Origin: Taudactylus pleione | Lineage: Eukaryota; Chordata; Amphibia; Anura; Myobatrachidae | Reading direction: 5' to 3' | Assembly (NCBI GenBank): GCA_031769625.1 | Contig: JAUIMM010002007.1 | Coordinates: 394,447-458,446 of the forward strand | DNA length: 64,000 nt | In this document: piece after piece, positions 45,761-60,071 of the stretch | Layout: each line of letters opens with the position of its first letter | How positions within the stretch are numbered: position 1 is the first letter of the stretch | Position numbers and translations under genes: made by a program | Notes under the pieces: generated by a model | What the model was told of the DNA's origin: nothing | The model's database searches: none | Seen by the model: the letters and a program-made list of their open reading frames with translations, nothing else

Positions 45761-47680
45761 AAAAATTCTGTAAGCTCCGGACCTTAAAAATCGGGCAAAA
45801 ATTTTTTCTTCAAAAATCCCCAAATTCTGCTGAAAACTTTCAATAAACCTTAAAAAAGATTTGGTGCGGTGACAGAAGTTGATTTTGGTGCTTAATTTTG
45901 ACACTGAACTCTCAAGAAAGAATTTACCCGTATGAAAAATTCTGTAAGCCCCGCCCCTTAAAAATTGGCCAAAAATTTTTTTCTTCAAAAATCCCCAAAT
46001 TCTGCTTAAAACTTTCAGTAAACCTTAAAAAAGATTTGCTGCGGTGACAAAAGTTGATTTTGGTGCTTAATTTTGACATTGAACCCTCCAGAAAGATATT
46101 TACCAGTATGAAAAAATCTGTAAGCCCCGGACCTTAAAAATCGGCCAAAAATCTTTTTCTTCAAAAATCCCCAAATTCTGCTTAAAACTTTCAGTAAACC
46201 TTAAAAAAGATTTGGTGCGGTGACAGAAGTTGATTTTGGTGCTTAATTTTGACACAGAACTCTCAAGAAAGAATTTACCCGTATGAAAAATTCTGTAAGC
46301 CCCGGACCTTAAAAATCGGGCAAAAATTTTTTTCTTCAAAAATCCCCAAATTCTGCTAAAAACTTTCAGTAAACCTTAAAAAAGATTTGGTGCGGTGACA
46401 GAAGTTGATTTTGGTGCTTAATTTTGACACAGAACTCTCAAGAAAGAATTTACCCGTATGAAAAATTCTGTAAGCCCCGGACCTTAAAAATCGGCCAAAA
46501 ATTTTTTTCTTCAAAAATCCCCAAATTCTGCTTAAAACTTTCAGTAAACCTTAAAAAAGATTTGGTGCGGTGACAGAAGTTGATTTTGGTGCTTAATTTT
46601 GACACAGAACTCTCAAGAAAGAATTTACCCGTATGAAAAATTCTGTAAGCCCCGGACCTTAAAAATCGGCCAAAAATTTTTTTCTTCAAAAATCCCCAAA
46701 TTCTGCTAAAAACTTTCAGTAAACCTTAAATAAGATTTGGTGCGGTGACAGAAGTTGATTTTGGTGCTTAATTTTGACACAGAACTCTCAAGAAAGAATT
46801 TAGCCGTATGAAAAATTCTGTAAGCCCCGCCCCATAAAAGTCGGCCAAAAATTTTTTTCTTCAAAAATCCCCAAATTCTGCTAAAAACTTTCAGTAAACC
46901 TTAAAAAAGATTTGCTGCGGTGACAAAAGTTGATTTTGGTACTTAATTTTGACACTGAACCCTCCAGAAAGATATTTACCAGTATGAAAAAATCTGTAAG
47001 CCCCGGACCTTAAAAATCGGCCAAAAATCTTTTTCTTCAAAAATCCCCAAATTCTGCTTAAAACTTTCAGTAAACCTTAAAAAAGATTTGGTGCGGTGAC
47101 AGAAGTTGATTTTGGTGCTTAATTTTGACACAGAACCCTCCAGAAAGATATTTACCCATATGAAAAATTCTGTAAGCCCCGAACCTTAAAAATCGGCCAA
47201 AAATTTTTTTCTTCAAAAATCCCCAAATTCTGCTGAAAACTTTTAGAAAACCTTAAAAAAGATTTGCTGTGGTGACAGAAGTTGATTTTGGTGCTTAATT
47301 TTGACACAGAACCATCCAGAAAGAAATTTACCCGTATGAAAAATTCGGTAAGCCCCGGACCTTAAAAATCGGCCAAAAATTTTTTTCTTCAAAAATCCCC
47401 AAATTCTGCTGAAAACTTTCAATAAACCTTAAAAAAGATTTGGTGCGGTGACAGAAGTTGATTTTGGTGCTGAATTTTGACACTGAACTCTCAAGAAAGA
47501 ATTTACCCGTATGAAAAATTCTGTAAGCCCTGGACCTTAAAAATCAGCCAAAAAATGTTTTCTTCAAAAATCCCCAAATTCTGCTTAAAACTTTCAGTAA
47601 ACCTTAAATAAGATTTGCTGCGGTGACAGAAGTTGATTTTGGTGCTTAATTTTGACACAGAACCCTCCAGAAAGATATTT
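44950..47680. repeat. 2.7-kb segment duplicated at offset 6,500 bp (copy 1)
   Basis: Matches about 51,450-54,180. Private markers shared at exactly 6,500 bp are GGTACTTAATTTT (46939/53439) and GGTGCTGAATTTT (47467/53967). Upstream of the one-T deletion near 51682 the offset is 6,501. The match breaks near 47,685, where the two copies continue with different monomer classes. Confidence 0.85.
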
Positions 47681-48559
47681 ACCCGTATGAAAAATTCTGT
47701 AAGCCCCGAACCTTAAAAATTGGCCAAAAATTTTTTTCTTCAAAAATCCCCAAATTCTGCTGAAAACTTTTAGAAAACCTTAAAAAAGATTTGCTGCGGT
47801 GACAGAAGTTGATTTTGGTGCTTAATTTTGACACAGAACCCTCCAGAAAGATATTTACCCATATGAAAAATTCTGTAAGCTCCGGACCTTAAAAATCGGC
47901 CAAAATTTTTTTCTTCAAAAATCCCCAAATTCTCATTAAAACTTTCAGTAAACCTTAAAAAAGATTTGGTGCGGTGACAGAAGTTGATTTTGGTGCTTAA
48001 TTTTGACACAGAACCCTCCAGAAAGATATTTACCCGTATGAAAAATTCTGTAAGCCCCGAACCTTAAAAATTGGCCAAAAATTTTTCTCTTCAAAAATCC
48101 CCAAATTCTGCTGAAAACTTTTAGAAAACCTTAAAAAAGATTTGCTGCGGTGACAGAAGTTGATTTTGGTGCTTAATTTTGACACAGAACCCTCCAGAAA
48201 GAAATTTACCCATATGAAAAATTCTGTAAGCTCCGGACTTTAAAAATCGGCCAAAATTTTTTTTCTTCAAAAATCCCCAAATTCTCCTTAAAACTTTCAG
48301 TAAACCTTAAAAAAGATTTGCTGCGGTGACAGAAGTTGATTTTGGTGCTTTATTTTGACACAGAACCCTCCAGAAAGATATTTACCCGTATGAAAAATTC
48401 TGTAAGCCCCGGACCTTAAAAATCCGCCAAAAATTTTTTTTCTTCAAAAATCCCCAAATTCTGCTGAAAACTTTCAGAAAACCTTAAAAAAGATTTGCTG
48501 CGGTGACAGAAGTTGATTTTGGTGCTTAATTTTGACATAGAACCATCCAGAAAGATATT

Positions 48560-50870
48560 TACCCGTATGAAAAATTCTGAAAGGTCCGGACCTTAAAAAT
48601 CGGCCCAAAATTTTTTTCTTCATAAATCCCCAAATTCTGCTGAAAACTTTCAATAAACCTTAAAAAAGATTTGGTGCAGTGACAGAAGTTGATTTTGGTG
48701 CTTAATTTTGACACTGAACTCTCAAGAAAGAATTTACCTGTATGAAAAATTCTGTAAGCCCTGGACCTTAAAAATCAGCCTAAAAATGTTTTCTTCAAAA
48801 ATCCCCAAATTCTGCTTAAAACTTACAGTAAACATTAAATAAGATTTGCTGCAGTGACAAAAGTTGATTTTGGTGCTTAATTTTGACACAGAACCCTCCA
48901 GAAAGATATTTACCCGTATGAAAAATTTTGTAAGCCCCGGACCTTAAAAATCGGCCATAATTTTTTTTCTTGAAAAATCCCCAAATTCTGCTTAAAACTT
49001 TCAGTAAACATTAAAAAAGATTTGCTGCTGTGACAGAAGTTGATTTTGGTGCTTTATTTTGACACAGAACCCTCCAGAAAGATATTTACCCGTATGAAAA
49101 ATTCTGTAAGCCCCGGACCTTAAAAATCGGCCAAAAATGTTTCTCTTCAAAAATCCCCAAATTCTGCTTAAAACTTTCAGTAAACCTTAAAAAAGATTTG
49201 CTGCGGTGACAGAAGTTGATTTTGGTGCTTTATTTTGACACAGAACCCTCCAGAAAGATATTTACCCGTATGAAAAATTTTGTAAGCCCCGGACCTTAAA
49301 AATCGGCCATAATTTTTTTTCTTGAAAAATCCCCAAATTCTGCTTAAAACTTTCAGTAAACCTTAAAAAAGATTTGCAGCGGTGACAGAAGTTGATTTTG
49401 GTGCTTAATTTTGACACAGAACCCTCCAGAAAGATATTTACCCGTATGAAAAATTCTGTAAGCTCCGGACCTTAAAAATCGGGCAAAAATTTTTTTCTTC
49501 AAAAATCCCCAAATTCTGCTGAAAACTTTCAATAAACCTTAAAAAAGATTTGGTGCAGTGACAGAAGTTGATTTTGGTGCTTAATTTTGACACTGAACTC
49601 TCAAGAAAGAATTTACCCGTATGAAAAATTCTGTAAGCCCCGCCCCTTAAAAATCGGCCAAAAAATTTTTTCTTCAAAAATCCCCAAATTCTGCTCAAAA
49701 CTTTCAGTAAACCTTAAAAAAGATTTGCTGCGGTGACAAAAGTTGATTTTGGTGCTTAATTTTGACACTGAACCCTCCAGAAAGATATTTACCAGTATGA
49801 AAAAATCTGTAAGCCCCGGACCTTAAAAATCGGCCAAAAATCTTTTTCTTCAAAAATCCCCAAATTCTGCTTAAAACTTTCAGTAAACCTTAAAAAAGAT
49901 TTGGTGCGGTGACAGAAGTTGATTTTGGTGCTTAATTTTGACACAGAACCCTCCAGAAAGATATTTACCCGTATGAAAAATTCTGTAAGCCCCGAACCTT
50001 AAAAATCGGCCAAAAATTTTTTTCTTCAAAAATCCCCAAATTCTGCTGAAAACTTTTAGAAAACCTTAAAAAAGATTTGCTGTGGTGACAGAAGTTGATT
50101 TTGGTGCTTAATTTTGACACAGAACCATCCAGAAAGAAATTTACCCGTATGAAAAATTCGGTAAGCCCCGGACCTTAAAAATCGGCCAAAAATTTTTTTC
50201 TTCAAAAATCCCCAAATTCTGCTGAAAACTTTCAATAAACCTTAAAAAAGATTTGGTGCAGTGACAGAAGTTGATTTTGGTGCTTAATTTTGACACTGAA
50301 CTCTCAAGAAAGAATTTACCCGTATGAAACATTCTGTAAGCCCTCGACCTTAAAAATCAGCCAAAAAATGTTTTCTTCAAAAATCCCCAAATTCTGCTTA
50401 AAACTTTCAGTAAACCTTAAATAAGATTTGCTGCGGTGACAGAAGTTGATTTTGGTGCTTAATTTTGACACAGAACCCTCCAGAAAGATATTTACCCATA
50501 TGAAAAATTCTGTAAGCTCCGGACCTTAAAAATCGGCCAAAATTTTTTTCTTCAAAAATCCCCAAATTCTCATTAAAACTTTCAGTAAACCTTAAAAAAG
50601 ATTTGGTGCGGTGACAGAAGTTGATTTTGGTGCTTAATTTTGACACAGAACCCTCCAGAAAGATATTTACCCGTATGAAAAATTCTGTAAGCCCAGAACC
50701 TTAAAAATCGGCCAAAAATTTTTTTCTTCAAAAATCCCCAAATTCTGCTGAAAACTTTTAGAAAACCTTAAAAAAGATTTGCTGTGGTGACAGAAGTTGA
50801 TTTTGGTGCTTAATTTTGACACAGAACCATCCAGAAAGAAATTTACCCATATGAAAAATTCGGTAAGCCC
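48560..50870. repeat. 2.3-kb segment duplicated at offset 6,676 bp (copy 1)
   Basis: Matches about 55,236-57,546. Shared rare markers are TCTGAAAGGTCCGG (near 48577/55253), TCTTCATAAATCCCC (near 48617/55293) and ACTTACAGTAAACATT (near 48822/55498). GAAACATTCTG and GCCCTCGACC near 50,330-50,345 are also shared. Confidence 0.85.
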
Positions 50871-51449
50871 CGGACCTTAAAAATCGGCCAAAAATTTTTC
50901 TCTTCAAAAATCCCCAAATTCTGCTTAAAACTTTCAGTAAACCTTAAAAAAGATTTGCTGCGGTGACAGAAGTTGATTTTGGTGCTTAATTTTGACACAG
51001 AACCCTCCAGAAAGATATTTACCTGTATGAAAAATTCTGTAAGCCCCAGACCTTAAAAATCGGGCAAAAATTTTTTTCTTCAAAAATCCCCAAATTCTGC
51101 TGAAAACTTTTAGAAAACCTTAAAAAAGATTTGCTGCGGTGACAGAAGTTGATTTTGGTGCTTAATTTTGACACAGAACCCTCCAGAAAGAAATTTACCC
51201 ATATGAAAAATTCTGTAAGCTCCGGACTTTAAAAATCGGCCAAAATTTTTTTTCTTCAAAAATCCCCAAATTCTCCTTAAAACTTTCAGTAAACCTTAAA
51301 AAAGATTTGCTGCGGTGACAGAAGTTGATTTTGGTGCTTTATTTTGACACAGAACCCTCCAGAAATATATTTACCCGTATGAAAAATTCTGTAAGCCCCG
51401 GACCTTAAAAATCCGCCAAAAATTTTTTTTCTTCAAAAATCCCCAAATT

Positions 51450-54180
51450 CTGCTGAAAACTTTCAGAAAACCTTAAAAAAGATTTGCTGCGGTGACAGAA
51501 GTTGATTTTGGTGCTTAATTTTGACATAGAACCATCCAGAAAGATATTTACCCTAATGAAAAATTCTGTAAGCCCAGGACCTTAAAAATCGGACAAAAAT
51601 TTTTCTCTTCAAAAATCCCCAAATTCTGCTTAAAACTTTCAGTAAACCTTAAAAAAGATTTGATACGGTGACAGAAGTTGATTTGGTGCTTAATTTTGAC
51701 ACAGAACCCTCCAGAAAGATATTTACCCGTATGAAAAATTCTGTAAGCTCCGGACCTTATAAATCGGCCAAAAAATTTTTTCTTCAAAAATCCCCAAATT
51801 CTGCTGAAAACTTTCAATAAACCTTAAAAAAGATTTGGTGCAGTGACAGAAGTTGATTTTGGTGCTTAATTTTGACACTGAACTCTCAAGAAAGAATTTA
51901 CCCGTATGAAAAATTCTGTAAGCCCTGGACCTTAAAAATCAGCCTAAAAATGTTTTCTTCAAAAATCCCCAAATTCTGCTTAAAACTTTCAGTAAACCTT
52001 AAATAAGATTTGCTGCAGTGACAAAAGTTGATTTTGGTGCTTAATTTTGACACAGAACCCTCCAGAAAGATATTTACCCGTATGAAAAATTTTGTAAGCC
52101 CCGGACCTTAAAAATCGGCCATAATTTTTTTTCTTGAAAAATCCCCAAATTCTGCTTAAAACTTTCAGTAAACCTTAAAAAAGATTTGCAGCGGTGACAG
52201 AAGTTGATTTTGGTGCTTAATTTTGACACAGAACCCTCCAGAAAGATATTTACCCGTATGAAAAATTCTGTAAGCTCCGGACCTTAAAAATCGGCCAAAA
52301 ATTTTTTCTTCAAAAATCCCCAAATTCTGCTGAAAACTTTCAATAAACCTTAAAAAAGATTTGGTGCGGTGACAGAAGTTGATTTTGGTGCTTAATTTTG
52401 ACACTGAACTCTCAAGAAAGAATTTACCCGTATGAAAAATTCTGTAAGCCCCGCCCCTTAAAAATTGGCCAAAAATTTTTTTCTTCAAAAATCCCCAAAT
52501 TCTGCTTAAAACTTTCAGTAAACCTTAAAAAAGATTTGCTGCGGTGACAAAAGTTGATTTTGGTGCTTAATTTTGACATTGAACCCTCCAGAAAGATATT
52601 TACCAGTATGAAAAAATCTGTAAGCCCCGGACCTTAAAAATCGGCCAAAAATCTTTTTCTTCAAAAATCCCCAAATTCTGCTTAAAACTTTCAGTAAACC
52701 TTAAAAAAGATTTGGTGCGGTGACAGAAGTTGATTTTGGTGCTTAATTTTGACACAGAACTCTCAAGAAAGAATTTACCCGTATGAAAAATTCTGTAAGC
52801 CCCGGACCTTAAAAATCGGGCAAAAATTTTTTTCTTCAAAAATCCCCAAATTCTGCTAAAAACTTTCAGTAAACCTTAAAAAAGATTTGGTGCGGTGACA
52901 GAAGTTGATTTTGGTGCTTAATTTTGACACAGAACTCTCAAGAAAGAATTTACCCGTATGAAAAATTCTGTAAGCCCCGGACCTTAAAAATCGGCCAAAA
53001 ATTTTTTTCTTCAAAAATCCCCAAATTCTGCTTAAAACTTTCAGTAAACCTTAAAAAAGATTTGGTGCGGTGACAGAAGTTGATTTTGGTGCTTAATTTT
53101 GACACAGAACTCTCAAGAAAGAATTTACCCGTATGAAAAATTCTGTAAGCCCCGGACCTTAAAAATCGGCCAAAAATTTTTTTCTTCAAAAATCCCCAAA
53201 TTCTGCTAAAAACTTTCAGTAAACCTTAAATAAGATTTGGTGCGGTGACAGAAGTTGATTTTGGTGCTTAATTTTGACACAGAACTCTCAAGAAAGAATT
53301 TACCCGTATGAAAAATTCTGTAAGCCCCGCCCCATAAAAGTCGGCCAAAAATTTTTTTCTTCAAAAATCCCCAAATTCTGCTAAAAACTTTCAGTAAACC
53401 TTAAAAAAGATTTGCTGCGGTGACAAAAGTTGATTTTGGTACTTAATTTTGACACTGAACCCTCCAGAAAGATATTTACCAGTATGAAAAAATCTGTAAG
53501 CCCCGGACCTTAAAAATCGGCCAAAAATCTTTTTCTTCAAAAATCCCCAAATTCTGCTTAAAACTTTCAGTAAACCTTAAAAAAGATTTGGTGCGGTGAC
53601 AGAAGTTGATTTTGGTGCTTAATTTTGACACAGAACCCTCCAGAAAGATATTTACCCGTATGAAAAATTCTGTAAGCCCCGAACCTTAAAAATTGGCCAA
53701 AAATTTTTTTCTTCAAAAATCCCCAAATTCTGCTGAAAACTTTTAGAAAACCTTAAAAAAGATTTGCTGTGGTGACAGAAGTTGATTTTGGTGCTTAATT
53801 TTGACACAGAACCATCCAGAAAGAAATTTACCCGTATGAAAAATTCGGTAAGCCCCGGACCTTAAAAATCGGCCAAAAATTTTTTTCTTCAAAAATCCCC
53901 AAATTCTGCTGAAAACTTTCAATAAACCTTAAAAAATATTTGGTGCGGTGACAGAAGTTGATTTTGGTGCTGAATTTTGACACTGAACTCTCAAGAAAGA
54001 ATTTACCCGTATGAAAAATTCTGTAAGCCCTGGACCTTAAAAATCAGCCAAAAAATGTTTTCTTCAAAAATCCCCAAATTCTGCTTAAAACTTTCAGTAA
54101 ACCTTAAATAAGATTTGCTGCGGTGACAGAAGTTGATTTTGGTGCTTAATTTTGACACAGAACCCTCCAGAAAGATATTT
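51450..54180. repeat. 2.7-kb segment duplicated at offset 6,500 bp (copy 2)
   Basis: Counterpart of 44,950-47,680. It includes a single-base deletion in TTGATTTGGTGC near 51682 that accounts for the one-base shift in offset. Confidence 0.85.
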
Positions 54181-57082
54181 ACCCATATGAAAAATTCTGT
54201 AAGCTCCGGACCTTAAAAATCGGCCAAAATTTTTTTCTTCAAAAATCCCCAAATTCTCATTAAAACTTTCAGTAAACCTTAAAAAAGATTTGGTGCGGTG
54301 ACAGAAGTTGATTTTGGTGCTTAATTTTGACACAGAACCCTCCAGAAAGATATTTACCCGTATGAAAAATTCTGTAAGCCCCGAACCTTAAAAATTGGCC
54401 AAAAATTTTTTTCTTCAAAAATCCCCAAATTCTGCTGAAAACTTTTAGAAAACCTTAAAAAAGATTTGCTGTGGTGACAGAAGTTGATTTTGGTGCTTAA
54501 TTTTGACACAGAACCATCCAGAAAGAAATTTACCCGTATGAAAAATTCGGTAAGCCCCGGACCTTAAAAATCGGCCAAAAATTTTTCTCTTCAAAAATCC
54601 CCAAATTCTGCTGAAAACTTTTAGAAAACCTTAAAAAAGATTTGCTGCGGTGACAGAAGTTGATTTTGGTGCTTAATTTTGACACAGAACCCTCCAGAAA
54701 GAAATTTACCCATATGAAAAATTCTGTAAGCTCCGGACTTTAAAAATCGGCCAAAATTTTTTTTCTTCAAAAATCCCCAAATTCTCCTTAAAACTTTCAG
54801 TAAACCTTAAAAAAGATTTGCTGCGGTGACAGAAGTTGATTTTGGTGCTTTATTTTGACACAGAACCCTCCAGAAAGATATTTACCCGTATGAAAAATTC
54901 TGTAAGCCCCGGACCTTAAAAATCCGCCAAAAATTTTTTTTCTTCAAAAATCCCCAAATTCTGCTGAAAACTTTCAGAAAACCTTAAAAAAGATTTGCTG
55001 CGGTGACAGAAGTTGATTTTGGTGCTTAATTTTGACATAGAACCATCCAGAAAGATATTTACCCTAATGAAAAATTCTGTAAGCCCAGGACCTTAAAAAT
55101 CGGACAAAAATTTTTCTCTTCAAAAATCCCCAAATTCTGCTTAAAACTTTCAGTAAACCTTAAAAAAGATTTGATACGGTGACAGAAGTTGATTTTGGTG
55201 CTTAATTTTGACACAGAACCCTCCAGAAAGATATTTACCCGTATGAAAAATTCTGAAAGGTCCGGACCTTAAAAATCGGCCCAAAATTTTTTTCTTCATA
55301 AATCCCCAAATTCTGCTGAAAACTTTCAATAAACCTTAAAAAAGATTTGGTGCAGTGACAGAAGTTGATTTTGGTGCTTAATTTTGACACTGAACTCTCA
55401 AGAAAGAATTTACCTGTATGAAAAATTCTGTAAGCCCTGGACCTTAAAAATCAGCCTAAAAATGTTTTCTTCAAAAATCCCCAAATTCTGCTTAAAACTT
55501 ACAGTAAACATTAAATAAGATTTGCTGCAGTGACAAAAGTTGATTTTGGTGCTTAATTTTGACACAGAACCCTCCAGAAAGATATTTACCCGTATGAAAA
55601 ATTTTGTAAGCCCCGGACCTTAAAAATCGGCCATAATTTTTTTTCTTGAAAAATCCCCAAATTCTGCTTAAAACTTTCAGTAAACATTAAAAAAGATTTG
55701 CTGCTGTGACAGAAGTTGATTTTGGTGCTTTATTTTGACACAGAACCCTCCAGAAAGATATTTACCCGTATGAAAAATTCTGTAAGCCCCGGACCTTAAA
55801 AATCGGCCAAAAATTTTTCTCTTCAAAAATCCCCAAATTCTGCTTAAAACTTTCAGTAAACCTTAAAAAAGATTTGCTGCGGTGACAGAAGTTGATTTTG
55901 GTGCTTTATTTTGACACAGAACCCTCCAGAAAGATATTTACCCGTATGAAAAATTTTGTAAGCCCCGGACCTTAAAAATCGGCCATAATTTTTTTTCTTG
56001 AAAAATCCCCAAATTCTGCTTAAAACTTTCAGTAAACCTTAAAAAAGATTTGCAGCGGTGACAGAAGTTGATTTTGGTGCTTAATTTTGACACAGAACCC
56101 TCCAGAAAGATATTTACCCATATGAAAAATTCTGTAAGCTCCGGACCTTAAAAATCGGGCAAAAATTTTTTTCTTCAAAAATCCCCAAATTCTGCTGAAA
56201 ACTTTCAATAAACCTTAAAAAAGATTTGGTGCAGTGACAGAAGTTGATTTTGGTGCTTAATTTTGACACTGAACTCTCAAGAAAGAATTTACCCGTATGA
56301 AAAATTCTGTAAGCCCCGCCCCTTAAAAATCGGCCAAAAAATTTTTTCTTCAAAAATCCCCAAATTCTGCTCAAAACTTTCAGTAAACCTTAAAAAAGAT
56401 TTGCTGCGGTGACAAAAGTTGATTTTGGTGCTTAATTTTGACACTGAACCCTCCAGAAAGATATTTACCAGTATGAAAAAATCTGTAAGCCCCGGACCTT
56501 AAAAATCGGCCAACAATCTTTTTCTTCAAAAATCCCCAAATTCTGCTTAAAACTTTCAGTAAACCTTAAAAAAGATTTGGTGCGGTGACAGAAGTTGATT
56601 TTGGTGCTTAATTTTGACACAGAACCCTCCAGAAAGATATTTACCCGTATGAAAAATTCTGTAAGCCCCGAACCTTAAAAATCGGCCAAAAATTTTTTTC
56701 TTCAAAAATCCCCAAATTCTGCTGAAAACTTTTAGAAAACCTTAAAAAAGATTTGCTGTGGTGACAGAAGTTGATTTTGGTGCTTAATTTTGACACAGAA
56801 CCATCCAGAAAGAAATTTACCCGTATGAAAAATTCGGTAAGCCCCGGACCTTAAAAATCGGCCAAAAATTTTTTTCTTCAAAAATCCCCAAATTCTGCTG
56901 AAAACTTTCAATAAACCTTAAAAAAGATTTGGTGCGGTGACAGAAGTTGATTTTGGTGCTTAATTTTGACACTGAACTCTCAAGAAAGAATTTACCCGTA
57001 TGAAACATTCTGTAAGCCCTCGACCTTAAAAATCAGCCAAAAAATGTTTTCTTCAAAAATCCCCAAATTCTGCTTAAAACTT
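54094..57082. repeat. 17-monomer higher-order repeat unit, 2,989 bp (unit 1)
   Basis: First of two adjacent near-identical 2,989-bp units. Rare markers and their partners in unit 2 are CCCTAATG (55062/58051), AAGGTCC (55257/58246) and CAACAATCTT (56511/59500). The unit boundary is arbitrary because the repeat is circularly permutable. The near-identity extends to about 57,600/60,590. Confidence 0.9.
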
Positions 57083-60071
57083 TCAGTAAACCTTAAATAA
57101 GATTTGCTGCGGTGACAGAAGTTGATTTTGGTGCTTAATTTTGACACAGAACCCTCCAGAAAGATATTTACCCATATGAAAAATTCTGTAAGCTCCGGAC
57201 CTTAAAAATCGGCCAAAATTTTTTTCTTCAAAAATCCCCAAATTCTCATTAAAACTTTCAGTAAACCTTAAAAAAGATTTGGTGCGGTGACAGAAGTTGA
57301 TTTTGGTGCTTAATTTTGACACAGAACCCTCCAGAAAGATATTTACCCATATGAAAAATTCTGTAAGCCCCGAACCTTAAAAATCGGCCAAAAATTTTTT
57401 TCTTCAAAAATCCCCAAATTCTGCTGAAAACTTTTAGAAAACCTTAAAAAAGATTTGCTGTGGTGACAGAAGTTGATTTTGGTGCTTAATTTTGACACAG
57501 AACCATCCAGAAAGAAATTTACCCGTATGAAAAATTCGGTAAGCCCCGGACCTTAAAAATCGGCCAAAAATTTTTCTCTTCAAAAATCCCCAAATTCTGC
57601 TGAAAACTTTTAGAAAACCTTAAAAAAGATTTGCTGCGGTGACAGAAGTTGATTTTGGTGCTTAATTTTGACACAGAACCCTCCAGAAAGAAATTTACCC
57701 ATATGAAAAATTCTGTAAGCTCCGGACTTTAAAAATCGGCCAAAATTTTTTTTCTTCAAAAATCCCCAAATTCTCCTTAAAACTTTCAGTAAACCTTAAA
57801 AAAGATTTGCTGCGGTGACAGAAGTTGATTTTGGTGCTTTATTTTGACACAGAACCCTCCAGAAAGATATTTACCCGTATGAAAAATTCTGTAAGCCCCG
57901 GACCTTAAAAATCCGCCAAAAATTTTTTTTCTTCAAAAATCCCCAAATTCTGCTGAAAACTTTCAGAAAACCTTAAAAAAGATTTGCTGCGGTGACAGAA
58001 GTTGATTTTGGTGCTTAATTTTGACATAGAACCATCCAGAAAGATATTTACCCTAATGAAAAATTCTGTAAGCCCAGGACCTTAAAAATCGGACAAAAAT
58101 TTTTCTCTTCAAAAATCCCCAAATTCTGCTTAAAACTTTCAGTAAACCTTAAAAAAGATTTGATACGGTGACAGAAGTTGATTTTGGTGCTTAATTTTGA
58201 CACAGAACCCTCCAGAAAGATATTTACCCGTATGAAAAATTCTGAAAGGTCCGGACCTTAAAAATCGGCCCAAAATTTTTTTCTTCATAAATCCCCAAAT
58301 TCTGCTGAAAACTTTCAATAAACCTTAAAAAAGATTTGGTGCAGTGACAGAAGTTGATTTTGGTGCTTAATTTTGACACTGAACTCTCAAGAAAGAATTT
58401 ACCTGTATGAAAAATTCTGTAAGCCCTGGACCTTAAAAATCAGCCTAAAAATGTTTTCTTCAAAAATCCCCAAATTCTGCTTAAAACTTACAGTAAACAT
58501 TAAATAAGATTTGCTGCAGTGACAAAAGTTGATTTTGGTGCTTAATTTTGACACAGAACCCTCCAGAAAGATATTTACCCGTATGAAAAATTTTGTAAGC
58601 CCCGGACCTTAAAAATCGGCCATAATTTTTTTTCTTGAAAAATCCCCAAATTCTGCTTAAAACTTTCAGTAAACATTAAAAAAGATTTGCTGCTGTGACA
58701 GAAGTTGATTTTGGTGCTTTATTTTGACACAGAACCCTCCAGAAAGATATTTACCCGTATGAAAAATTCTGTAAGCCCCGGACCTTAAAAATCGGCCAAA
58801 AATTTTTCTCTTCAAAAATCCCCAAATTCTGCTTAAAACTTTCAGTAAACCTTAAAAAAGATTTGCTGCGGTGACAGAAGTTGATTTTGGTGCTTTATTT
58901 TGACACAGAACCCTCCAGAAAGATATTTACCCGTATGAAAAATTTTGTAAGCCCCGGACCTTAAAAATCGGCCATAATTTTTTTTCTTGAAAAATCCCCA
59001 AATTCTGCTTAAAACTTTCAGTAAACCTTAAAAAAGATTTGCAGCGGTGACAGAAGTTGATTTTGGTGCTTAATTTTGACACAGAACCCTCCAGAAAGAT
59101 ATTTACCCATATGAAAAATTCTGTAAGCTCCGGACCTTAAAAATCGGGCAAAAATTTTTTTCTTCAAAAATCCCCAAATTCTGCTGAAAACTTTCAATAA
59201 ACCTTAAAAAAGATTTGGTGCAGTGACAGAAGTTGATTTTGGTGCTTAATTTTGACACTGAACTCTCAAGAAAGAATTTACCCGTATGAAAAATTCTGTA
59301 AGCCCCGCCCCTTAAAAATCGGCCAAAAAATTTTTTCTTCAAAAATCCCCAAATTCTGCTCAAAACTTTCAGTAAACCTTAAAAAAGATTTGCTGCGGTG
59401 ACAAAAGTTGATTTTGGTGCTTAATTTTGACACTGAACCCTCCAGAAAGATATTTACCAGTATGAAAAAATCTGTAAGCCCCGGACCTTAAAAATCGGCC
59501 AACAATCTTTTTCTTCAAAAATCCCCAAATTCTGCTTAAAACTTTCAGTAAACCTTAAAAAAGATTTGGTGCGGTGACAGAAGTTGATTTTGGTGCTTAA
59601 TTTTGACACAGAACCCTCCAGAAAGATATTTACCCGTATGAAAAATTCTGTAAGCCCCGAACCTTAAAAATCGGCCAAAAATTTTTTTCTTCAAAAATCC
59701 CCAAATTCTGCTGAAAACTTTTAGAAAACCTTAAAAAAGATTTGCTGTGGTGACAGAAGTTGATTTTGGTGCTTAATTTTGACACAGAACCATCCAGAAA
59801 GAAATTTACCCGTATGAAAAATTCGGTAAGCCCCGGACCTTAAAAATCGGCCAAAAATTTTTTTCTTCAAAAATCCCCAAATTCTGCTGAAAACTTTCAA
59901 TAAACCTTAAAAAAGATTTGGTGCGGTGACAGAAGTTGATTTTGGTGCTTAATTTTGACACTGAACTCTCAAGAAAGAATTTACCCGTATGAAACATTCT
60001 GTAAGCCCTCGACCTTAAAAATCAGCCAAAAAATGTTTTCTTCAAAAATCCCCAAATTCTGCTTAAAACTT
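57083..60071. repeat. 17-monomer higher-order repeat unit, 2,989 bp (unit 2)
   Basis: Tandem copy of 54,094-57,082 with the same order of 17 monomers and the same rare substitutions. It also shares ACTTACAGTAAACATT (near 58487) and GCCCTCGACC (near 60005) with unit 1. Confidence 0.9.
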
